Positions 59,001 to 64,000 of a stretch of DNA of 64,000 bases are shown piece by piece. Source of the stretch: Cristatella mucedo. Its lineage: Eukaryota > Bryozoa > Phylactolaemata > Cristatellidae. Numbering within the stretch: position 1 is the first letter of the stretch; every line of letters begins with the position of its first letter. The notes under the pieces are model-generated. The model was not told where the DNA came from and did not search any database. It saw only the letters and a program-made list of their open reading frames with translations. The stretch spans positions 852,501 through 916,500 of the forward strand of contig WPIO01000059.1 in NCBI GenBank assembly GCA_009760855.2, given 5' to 3'. The position numbers were made by a program, and so were the translations under genes.

Positions 59001-62000
59001 GTATGGCTTGGCTCTGACGTCCGACATCAAACGGGCTCTGGAAAACGAAGGCTGGGCTAGGCTGGGCTGGGCTGTTGAGATAGCAGCGGTAGCAGCCGAG
59101 AATCTGTATTGGCATTTATTGCAGCAATTACCTCTTCCTCGATTGGCCAACCGTCATCATCCCCCCCAATCGTCACTAAGTAGTTAATTGGGGGCCGCTG
59201 CCACTGCCTAACGTTTTTGGTGCAAAGTGGCCGATAAAGGTGTAAGTAGTACCGCCCATTTGTGTGCCTATTGGCAAAGCCATTCCATTTGGTATCGTAA
59301 TGCTCCACGATTTGCTGCTCCGAGACCATCAAAGTTTGCACAGTGGGATTGTAGGCCGCGCGCGGCTTTCACCATGCTTGCCTTCTTAGAAGGGAAGATA
59401 TGCCGCATGGGTTGCGGGCGTTGAATTACCTGGGCAGGCAATTCCAGCCCGAGAAAGGTCTTTCCGCTGTGCGTCCTTCATTCAACGCACTTGCTTTGTC
59501 AGTTGATTCCTCTATAGCTTATCCACGTTTCCACCAGTATGCTAAACTAGCAAGCCGTATGTAAAAAGTGTACGATGAGCTAGGCTTTCGCTGTGGACAC
59601 GTGATGATGATGATGACGACGACGACGACGGCGATCGACATGCTTGCGCTGTGATGTTGTAGTCGAGCCGAGCTTGTCATCTGCTTCGAGCGCAGTCACG
59701 TGCGCTCTTCGCTGGCTCTCAGCATTGGCGCCGGCTCTCAATGTGCCTGCTCTTCTCTTTTTACTCCTGCAGCTGGCGGTGGTGCTGAACGAGCGTGATT
59801 CGTCGGGCTGTTTGCCACTCGACCTTGCCCTTCGAGAGAGGCAGGAGAGCCTGGCGAGCACGCTGCTTCGCAACGGTGCCGACGTGAACGCGCTCGACCC
59901 GGTCACGGGCGAGTCGCTGCTCCACCAGGCCATCGGGCGAGGTGTGCTCGCTTGCGAGGCATTGCGGCAGGCGGTTATGGCATCGCGAGATCTCGCCCGT
60001 GGTAGCTCGAGAGCGTGGCGTGGCGCATATCCGCTGATACCGTGGCTCCAGTAGCGCCGCGGCGTCGCATGGTGCCATGCAGTCCAGCCCGGCGACTCCG
60101 TCACGCAGTCACTCGAGAGTTTCGGGTGGAAGCAGATGCTCGGCGCGCCACCTGATTGCGCGTTCGCTCTGGCAGAGTTCGTGTGCAAAAGCAACCGCAG
60201 TTGCACGTGCAGCGAACATCGTGTGCTAGTACGCCTGTGTGTGTGTGTGTTTCTAGCTAAGTGACTGCTGAGTGACCCGAAGAATTTTCGTAGGTTTCTA
60301 TTCAGTTATTTATCGATAGGTGTTTATCGATGTTTATTTATCGATGTTTAGCCACAGCCTCGTCCCTTAGGCCTCTCCTAGAGTGCAGCTTCTCATCCCA
60401 GGAGGTCGTGAGTTGTATGTAACACACAGGCCACGGGCCTGTACGGGCATGCCACGGGCCTGTACGGGCATGCCCGTACAGGCTCATCGAGCTGAGTCAG
60501 ACACATGCAAAGCATTGAGATTTGTCTACCTCGCACCTTCCCTTCCCCCCCCCGTCGTCACGTTTATTGGTTGTACCATTTTTTGAGCTAGTTTGACAGG
60601 CCCTAAGCAGTTTAGGCAGCTGTTAGCAAAATTTCCCGAGCTATTTCTTCTGTTCTCGGCGACCCAGCACCGCTGTATTATTTGCTATTTCTTTTATTTT
60701 GCTTGAGCAGGAATTTTATTTTGCTTGAGACAGAAGGCCTTCTGTCGCACCTCCTACTTTTCTTACCATGGTCGTTTGTTTGTGCTTCCAACGAACTTCC
60801 ATCACTTGGAGACCGTGCCTTCAGTTAGTATGCTCCTAAAGACCAGAGTTTGCCCGACATCATGTTATCTCCTGATGCAGTGACGTTCAAAATGAAGCCA
60901 ACAACCTACCTGTTCCTGAAAACCGTTACTCTGCTGGTTTGGTCTATCGATTAAGGTGCGTGCCTCGACCAAGGTCTGACTGAGGTCGTGGGCTCGAGCC
61001 CCGAGGCATATGTGAAGCGCCTGAATAGATATCAAGTTCTCTTGGGGCACTATATCAATAAATTATACATATACTCTGCTCGAGTGCATTGTCCTTTGTG
61101 CGCCTATGTGTGCCGACACTGCGCACGTTTCCTGTGTGGCACATGTAAAGTGCCTAAAAACACATCCGGTTCTCTTGGGGTGCTATGTGAATGTTTTATT
61201 ATTTTAATTATTATTATTATTACTTTCAGACGATGACTTTGCTGCTATTTTTCTCGTGAAGAACGGAGCCAGCGTGAGCGCCATAACTCGAAAGGAGAAG
61301 CGGTCGCCACTGCACCTGCTCTCCACTTCCTCACCGCATAGACCACGTGCCAAGGTCATGCTCGAGGTCGTACAGCATATCCTCGCGGTTGCAGGAGCCT
61401 GTGACGTCAATCTTCGTGACTTTGATGGAGAGTAAGTGTTAGCTCGGCGTGCATGGCTCCGTGGGCTATGGTTGCCCGGTCTGCCTCGGCAGTAGGGCTC
61501 GGCCGAGAATTGCGGCATCGCTCTCGAAGCTTCGGCATCTGCTTCCATGTGGCCGCTTTGCTCCAGGTCCTTTCTTCCATTCGATTGCGCACGACGAGCC
61601 CTTGACCTCATTAAGCATGACCTTCACACCGCCTGCAGCTGGCGATAAGCAGTTGGCCACTTCTGCAGGACTCGATCCCGCCACCTGGGTCGCGAAGCAA
61701 GCGCCTTGTTGCGCCGGGCACAGTTGACCCGGTGGGATTTTCTGAGACTTCAACTCGGCCGGGTTGGTCCGTTACTCAGCTGAAGGAGTCAGCGCAGGAA
61801 TCGCTCTTTCGCGACTCCTTAAACAGGTTGAGCCGCCCAGTAGCCCCTCCCGGCACTGCGGAGGCACATGGACTGTGCACTCTTGCACTGATGGCACTCC
61901 TCAAAATGCTGACATTTCACTCCTGAGCATTTGGCTGCTGGTTGATGATGAATCCTGCCCCGTTCTTCACAGTGCAGAGCACTCTATTGGGCAGATCGGC

Positions 62001-62345
62001 ACCTTCCTCTCTCGCCTGTTCCCCTCCTCCTCCTTCGCAGCCCACTTGTGCGCGCCGCTGACGTCGTGAATATGGCAGGCACACGATGTCCTGTCTGTTG
62101 CAGTACGGCGCTTCACCTCGCTCTGCGAGCCGGAAACGTGGACGTCTTCGACGCGCTGCTGCTGCACTCAGGCCTCGATCTGAACGCGGTCAACGGTCAA
62201 CGACAGACGCCGCTGTGGATCAGTCTGCTTTGCGCCGCCGGGATCGGCGGTGGCAGCCCTGTGTTGTGCAGCGAGACTGCGATGGGCTTTGCCGAGAGGC
62301 TCGTGAACAAGGGTTGCGACACGGATGTCAGGAGCGAGGCCACCG
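46478..62345 (+). CDS. ANKFY1: ANKFY1 (Rabankyrin-5) orthologue, first nine coding exons, 3' part outside the window
   Basis: Nine exons join in phase to give about 448 residues, the N-terminal two-fifths of a protein of about 1170 residues in human. In order: a coiled coil (about 5-45), a BTB/POZ domain (about 65-155, with AHKFVLAAR), a BACK-like segment (about 155-195), and ankyrin repeats from about 250 onward. The remaining repeats and the C-terminal FYVE zinc finger must lie to the right. The family is a Rab5 effector that binds PI3P on early endosomes and supports macropinocytosis and endosome fusion. Exons are 46478-46487, 49471-49663, 53549-53667, 54547-54682, 58235-58358, 58587-58736, 59773-59941, 61230-61432 and 62104-62345. 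All introns are GT-AG. A one-base insertion in exon 8 shifts the frame. Identification rests on collinear similarity to the vertebrate protein, recalled without alignment software. Confidence 0.92.
46981..47039 (+). repeat. (CA)n(TA)n microsatellite
   Basis: CA dinucleotides followed by TA dinucleotides. Confidence 0.95.
47565..48277 (-). mobile_element. LINE family A, 5'-truncated copy
   Basis: (AAT)n tail, reverse hairpin (AAAGTGCCCTTAGAGAACTC, CTCTTTCTAGGCGCTTTGC) and then the ORF2 C-terminal domain. The 134-codon frame at 47839-48243 reads FVTSRLDFCNSLLTGLPACA, SAARLVCRERHSCHITPLLA and LHWLPVKQRIDFKVLSLTFR. This is one of the best-preserved family A ends. It is antisense to ANKFY1. Confidence 0.92.
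48278..48460 (-). mobile_element. LINE family B fragment
   Basis: 'gagtcaggaggacagctgag', 'ctgtgtaagaattgtagatg' and 'cagttccacagtcctggcaa' match family B in reverse. It directly abuts the family A copy, which seems to have replaced its 3' end. Confidence 0.7.
49471..49663 (+). CDS. ANKFY1: ANKFY1 exon 2 (coiled coil)
   Basis: Acceptor ccttccgcttcag, donor AG/GTATGT. It encodes residues 4-68, including EVGKLQKHLSLLREEYVKLQ, then an amphipathic stretch ADVEKRYQTALA and GFVSRLVRIVSGLYDKDLY. The heptad-like leucines suggest a short coiled coil before the BTB domain, as in the vertebrate protein. It ends in phase 2. Confidence 0.93.
51090..51560 (+). mobile_element. LINE family B, best-preserved 3' end
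   Basis: One frame (51035-51505) reads LAPSYLAELLHQFQPVRALK, VPFLRLKTVGDRSFSSAGPR and LWNSLPQFLRN. This is the characteristic C-terminal end of CR1/L2-group ORF2 proteins. It is followed by the shared 3'UTR and 'gagttacagacggagataca'. Use this copy as the family B reference. Confidence 0.9.
51628..51760 (-). mobile_element. LINE family B 3'UTR, converging on the previous copy
   Basis: 'tgttatgtaatgtatctctg', 'tctgtaactctacaaagcca' and 'gtgttatgcaggagagtttg' in reverse orientation. The tails of the two copies face each other across about 70 bp. Confidence 0.85.
51965..52215 (-). mobile_element. LINE family A 3' end
   Basis: 'gcacttaataataataatga', 'tagtgctctcagagaactca' and 'atctctttctaggcacttta', then decayed 3'UTR and 'ccaaaggatttgaggctgtt'. 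Confidence 0.8.
53549..53667 (+). CDS. ANKFY1: ANKFY1 exon 3 (BTB/POZ, first part)
   Basis: Acceptor ctactttttgtcgcag, donor G/GTGAGT. It encodes SDLVVEVDGRMIKAHKFVLA and ARGDHWGMPDMSATTRLCLD. The AHKFVLAAR signature is the conserved BTB helix-strand of the family. It enters in phase 2 and leaves in phase 1. Confidence 0.94.
53668..54546 (+). other. ANKFY1 intron 3
   Basis: About 880 bp of unique-looking sequence, with a short CATCAT run near 54397-54420. No exon or repeat family recognised. Confidence 0.7.
54547..54682 (+). CDS. ANKFY1: ANKFY1 exon 4 (BTB/POZ, second part)
   Basis: Acceptor ccgaattcctcggcag, donor GG/GTACAC. It encodes VSFDVGALLLKWVYTGRLEC, then KDDSDKQLALLRAAARYRLE and ELKL, matching the LRWIYTDELE...L region of vertebrate ANKFY1. 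Both splice phases fit, although the polypyrimidine tract is weak. Confidence 0.9.
54921..55001 (+). repeat. (TA)n(CA)n(GA)n compound microsatellite
   Basis: ATATATAT, interrupted CACACA, then GAGAGAGAGAGA. Confidence 0.95.
55020..55200 (-). mobile_element. LINE family B, degraded fragment
   Basis: 'gcagctttcggtgtgtggcc', 'aacagcctccatctcaagca', 'ccggaaaggaagtgccataa' and 'tcggcagaaggagaaatgg' match family B in reverse with many changes. Confidence 0.6.
55255..55415. repeat. Degenerate minisatellite, unit about 25-35 bp
   Basis: Variants of CCGTGCTGCGTGTTG(G/C)A(C)(G/A)ATG follow each other at least five times (near 55270, 55305, 55338, 55362 and 55392). On the minus strand the repeat reads as NIVQHAA/SIVQHVA-like peptide copies. 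Confidence 0.7.
56325..56690 (-). mobile_element. LINE family B 3' end
   Basis: 'cgtgtctccgtctgtaactc', 'cacatagtcataaagaccat', 'agcctaagcggctttcggta', 'gaaagtgggaagcatagcag' and 'agctaaagcttctgtcgcca'. Nearly the whole 3' end in reverse. Confidence 0.9.
57925..58000 (-). mobile_element. SINE S2 fragment
   Basis: In reverse: a B box GGTTCGAGC followed by ACTGCAGCAGGCAATGC and TTTATTAC. The same order is seen at 456-560 and 44876. Confidence 0.4.
58064..58122 (+). repeat. (TG)n/(TCTG)n microsatellite
   Basis: TCTGTCTCTG repeats grading into pure TG, about 110 bp before exon 5. Confidence 0.95.
58235..58358 (+). CDS. ANKFY1: ANKFY1 exon 5 (BACK-like region)
   Basis: Acceptor gccgtttttcgtag, donor TGG/GTTTGT. 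It encodes CEQALMSYVTVRNCIRYYQT, then ADEIGAEALKAHCSELISCH and W. 'VRNCIR(Y/F)YQTA(D/E)E' is strikingly conserved with vertebrate ANKFY1. It ends in phase 0. Confidence 0.95.
58523..58535 (+). repeat. (G)13 homopolymer in intron 5
   Basis: Thirteen G, 52 bp before exon 6, in an intron of only 228 bp. Confidence 0.9.
58587..58736 (+). CDS. ANKFY1: ANKFY1 exon 6
   Basis: Acceptor gatcgcttgatcgcag, donor AAG/GTTCGG; exactly 50 codons in phase 0/0. It encodes NDFTGDDFASMPAPLLYGMM, KSKTDVPLHRAIRAHREDVV and FLYIVEHSSK. The KSKT-x-PLH(K/R)AI and REDVVFLY strings are family signatures at the start of the ankyrin region. Confidence 0.94.
58737..59772 (+). other. ANKFY1 intron 6
   Basis: About 1.04 kb, no repeat family recognised. 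A small GATGATGATGATGACGACGA run lies near 59604-59625. Confidence 0.7.
59773..59941 (+). CDS. ANKFY1: ANKFY1 exon 7 (ankyrin repeats)
   Basis: Strong acceptor ttttactcctgcag, donor G/GTGTGC. It encodes LAVVLNERDSSGCLPLDLAL, RERQESLASTLLRNGADVNA and LDPVTGESLLHQAIGR. This covers about one and a half ankyrin repeats with the usual NGADVNA and LLHQAI core. It follows exon 6 directly in the vertebrate protein, so no exon is missing. Confidence 0.95.
60305..60350 (+). repeat. TTTATCGATG short tandem repeat
   Basis: Three spaced copies of TTATCGAT; the first forms TATCGATA. Confidence 0.8.
60431..60483. repeat. 21-bp tandem duplication ending in a 26-bp perfect palindrome
   Basis: CCACGGGCCTGTACGGGCAT plus G occurs at 60431 and 60452. 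From 60458 to 60483 the half-site GCCTGTACGGGCA is followed by its exact reverse complement. Confidence 0.97.
60795..60933 (+). mobile_element. LINE family A end, left part (split by SINE S1)
   Basis: 'cacttggagaccgtgccttc', 'agttagtatgctcctaaaga' and 'agccaacaacctacctgttc' follow the order of the ORF2 end in other copies. The element resumes at 61076. Confidence 0.7.
60934..61075 (+). mobile_element. SINE S1, short form, inserted in LINE A
   Basis: CTGGTTTGGTCTATCGATTA with AGGTGCGTGCCTCGACC, B box GGTCGTGGGCTCGAGCCCC, GAGGCATATGTGAAGCGCC, then ATCAAGTTCTCTTGGGGC and an AATAAATTATACATATA tail. Confidence 0.85.
61076..61223 (+). mobile_element. LINE family A end, right part, reaching the exon 8 acceptor
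   Basis: 'cctttgtgcgcctatgtgtg', 'cacatgtaaagtgcctaaaa' and 'catccggttctcttggggtg', then TTTTATTATTTTAATTATTA. The (ATT)n tail merges with the polypyrimidine tract TTACTTTCAG of intron 7. Confidence 0.8.
61230..61432 (+). CDS. ANKFY1: ANKFY1 exon 8 (ankyrin repeats, with a frameshift)
   Basis: Acceptor attattactttcag, donor GA/GTAAGT. Frame 1 reads DDDFAAIFLVKNGASVSAIT, RKEKRSPLHLLSTSSPHRPR and AKVMLEVVQH. It then has to move by one base, near 61377-61382 (CATATTCC), to read LAVAGACDVNLRDFDG. Both halves match the vertebrate protein and both outer splice phases fit. Read literally, the first frame meets TGA at 61403-61405. A single surplus base (sequencing, assembly or allelic) is the simplest explanation. 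Confidence 0.88.
61433..62103 (+). other. ANKFY1 intron 8
   Basis: 671 bp, containing a probable SINE S2 in antisense at about 61600-61735. Nothing else recognised. Confidence 0.75.
61600..61735 (-). mobile_element. SINE S2 copy (tRNA-like)
   Basis: In reverse: GCGCTTGCTTCGCGACCCAG, a B box GGGATCGAGTCC and TGCAGAAGTGGCC, with the box order of the copy at 44876. Confidence 0.5.
62104..62345 (+). CDS. ANKFY1: ANKFY1 exon 9 (ankyrin repeats), last exon in the window
   Basis: Acceptor gatgtcctgtctgttgcag, donor G/GTAAGT. It encodes TALHLALRAGNVDVFDALLL, HSGLDLNAVNGQRQTPLWIS, LLCAAGIGGGSPVLCSETAM and GFAERLVNKGCDTDVRSEAT. It matches the vertebrate repeat with its long insert before FAARLIQRG. 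It ends in phase 1, so the gene must continue beyond 64000. Confidence 0.94.
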
Positions 62346-62394
62346 GTAAGTAGGATGGGGAAGGTCCGCGCAGCGCGAGCGACCGAGCGCCTGC

Positions 62395-62609
62395 ACTGCT
62401 GCTGCTGCTGCTGCTGCCACACGCTGCTGCTGCTGCCACATGCTGCTGCTGCTGCCACATGCTGCTGCTGCTGCTGCCACATGCTGCTGCTGCTGCCACA
62501 TGCTGCTGCTGCTGCCACACGCTGCTGCTGCTGCTGCTGCCACACGCTGCTGCTGCTGCTGCCACACGCTGCTGCTGCTGCTGCCACACGCTGCTGCTGC
62601 TGCTGCCAC

Positions 62610-62645
<36 letters not shown>

Positions 62646-63115
62646 CACGCTGCTGCTGCTGCCACACGCTGCTGCTGCTGCTGCCACACGCTGCTGCCGC
62701 TGCTGCTGCCACACGCTGCTGCTGCTGCTGCCACACGCTGCTGCTGCTGCCACACGCTGCTGCTGCTGCTGCTGCCACACGCTGCTGCTGCTGCTGCCAC
62801 ACGCTGCTGCTGCTGCTGCTGCTGCCACACGCTGCTGCTGCCACACGCTGCTGCTGCTGCTGCTGCCACACGCTGCTGCTGCTGCTGCCACACGCTGCTG
62901 CTGCTGCTGCCACACGCTGCTGCTGCTGCTGCTGCTGCTGCCACACGCTGCTGCTGCTGCTGCTGCTGCCACACGCTGCTGCTGCTGCTGCTGCCACACG
63001 CTGCTGCTGCTGCTGCCACACGCTGCTGCTGCTGCTGCTGCTGCTGCCACACGCTGCTGCTGCTGCTGCTGCCACACGCTGCTGCTGCTGCTGCCACACG
63101 CTGCTGGCTGTCATC
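62395..63115 (+). repeat. Compound minisatellite (CTG)3-11 + CCACAYG, about 30 units
   Basis: Roughly 30 units, each a run of CTG triplets closed by CCACACG or CCACATG. The CTG count varies from about 3 to 11 per unit. The CCACATG form clusters near the left end, and one CCG interruption occurs near 62697. It starts about 50 bp after the exon 9 donor. Long open frames on both strands (poly Leu/Ala/Cys/Gln/Ser) are artefacts. Confidence 0.97.
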
Positions 63116-63299
63116 ACTTCCGTCGCCACTTTTTGTTGCTCGGCTCCGCCTCTCGTCGACTTCGGCAGCTTGGTACCGTAGGGCACAGAGCGGGCAGATG
63201 CGTGGCCACGCCGCAGCTGTGCTGCAATCTGGCCTGCAATCTGCTGGTGACAGGAGCCGTTCTTGGTGCCACATGCTGTTTTGGCTAGGTGGGCAGTGG

Positions 63300-63660
63300 G
63301 AAGTAAGTCCAAAAAGCCACAAAAACAAAGTGGCGTTGTGCAGGAGAGTTTTCTATAGCGCAATCAAAGCCCCAGAGCTTCTTTTGGCACGCATGCGGTA
63401 GCCGACAGACTTCATCGCACTGGTTTAGCTCAGTGGTTAAGGTGCTCACCTCGACCAAGGTCAAAGTTAATGTATTTGATCGTCGAGGTCGTGGGCTCGA
63501 GCCCCGTGGCATATGCAAGGTGCCTGCATATAGATTAAGTTCTCTTAGGGTGCTATACAAATGAACTATAATCATCTCACGCAATAAAGAGAAGGTGAGA
63601 ATCATGACTTAGTCAGGAAGCAGTCATTATTTCGGCTTTACATTGCTGGGCTCACACCGC
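63300..63660 (-). mobile_element. LINE family B 3' end split by SINE S1
   Basis: 'caggagagttttctatagcg', 'gcatgcggtagccgacagac' and 'ttcatc' lie left of the SINE. 'atctcacgcaataaagagaa' and 'gacttagtcaggaagcag' lie right of it. Confidence 0.8.
63419..63570 (+). mobile_element. SINE S1, long form, inserted in LINE B
   Basis: A box TAGCTCAGTGGTTAAGGTGC, insert 'aaagttaatgtatttgatcg', B box GGTCGTGGGCTCGAGCCCC, tail AGATTAAGTTCTCTTAGGG and ATGAACTATAATC. TCATC flanks both sides as a possible target-site duplication. Its A box is the most tRNA-like of the copies. Confidence 0.88.
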
Positions 63661-63904
63661 TCGTCCAGGGGCATGCAAGTTGGCTACTTGGAGAGGTCAA
63701 GGCTGAGGTGCAGGTTTTCTTTTTGATTGGCTGTTTCCTGCTCCACGTCACGTGCACTTGCATGTACTCGATTGTGCTTTGGGTGCCTTCAGGAGGGCGT
63801 TCCAACGGTCTTGCTTGAGGTTGATGGTAATCGGCTCCTCCCAGCCTGCCTGTCTTCAGATTCCAGCCTTTAAGGACTATGCTTTGAGCAGATTCCTTCA
63901 GGAT

Positions 63905-64000
63905 CAGTCGACAAGGGTCATGTATTGATGACATCCGCACATGGATGGCAGCACGTTTTCTTAAACTAAACAATGATAAAACTAACTTAAGAGTTATGGG
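63905..64000 (+). mobile_element. LINE family A fragment, cut by the window end
   Basis: 'tattgatgacatccgcacat', 'ggatggcagcacgttttctt' and 'gataaaactaacttaagagt' match the ANFLKFNVDKTSLLVIG region at 12005-12075. Confidence 0.8.

Larger units (their letters stand above)
59942..61229 (+). other. ANKFY1 intron 7
   Basis: About 1.29 kb: a TTTATCGATG tandem run (60305-60350), a 21-bp duplication with a palindrome (60431-60483), and a LINE A end split by a SINE S1 that runs right up to the exon 8 acceptor. Confidence 0.8.
62346..64000 (+). other. ANKFY1 intron 9 (incomplete)
   Basis: Holds the CTG-rich VNTR, a LINE B end split by SINE S1, and the beginning of a LINE A fragment. No further exon is recognisable before the window ends. 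Confidence 0.7.

Noticed and set aside
62395-63115. CRISPR-like array
   Set aside because: The units have no unique spacers. It is a variable-length triplet minisatellite in an animal intron.
62168-63401. Several frames of 240-390 codons on both strands
   Set aside because: They are translations of the CTG minisatellite (poly Leu/Ala/Cys or Gln/Ser/Val-Ala) in every frame, so they carry no coding evidence.

Overview
The window reads as nuclear DNA of an animal, probably an invertebrate and most likely a protostome. Two conserved metazoan genes are recognisable, and the rest is introns and intergenic sequence packed with non-LTR retrotransposon fragments, tRNA-derived SINEs and microsatellites. 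The species cannot be read from the sequence. The protostome guess rests mainly on the Klumpfuss-type zinc finger gene.

Layout. 1-5.2 kb is a LINE fragment followed by a GC-rich stretch with a large (CT)n tract and no recognisable gene. 5.2-21.6 kb is repeat-rich; its centrepiece is the longest copy of an L2/CR1-like LINE (called family A here), about 8.4-13.0 kb. 23.8-27.1 kb on the minus strand holds a complete, apparently single-exon 1101-residue three-finger C2H2 transcription factor of the EGR/WT1-related Klumpfuss type. 27.3-46 kb is intergenic: several long (GA)n/(CT)n tracts, a (GGA)n tract, GC-rich blocks without a recognisable gene, and scattered LINE/SINE copies.

46.48-62.35 kb on the plus strand holds the first nine coding exons (about 448 residues) of an ANKFY1/Rabankyrin-5 orthologue. 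They encode a coiled coil, a BTB/POZ domain, a BACK-like region and the first ankyrin repeats. The rest of the ankyrin array and the FYVE finger lie beyond the window. All nine exons join in phase across GT-AG introns. The one break is a single extra base in exon 8, which causes a frameshift as the sequence stands.

Repeat families. LINE family A is L2/CR1-like with an AAAGCGCC...GGCGCTTT hairpin and an (ATT)n tail. LINE family B is seen as the 3' end of a related RT ORF plus a 3'UTR with a CATTA-type tail. SINE S1 is tRNA-derived and ends in the same hairpin as family A, so it is probably mobilised by it. SINE S2 is a second, weaker tRNA-like family. The names A, B, S1 and S2 are local labels. 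No CRISPR, prokaryotic operon, rRNA gene or intact tRNA gene was seen. The two genes have no evident functional link: one is a nuclear transcription factor, the other an endosomal Rab5 effector.
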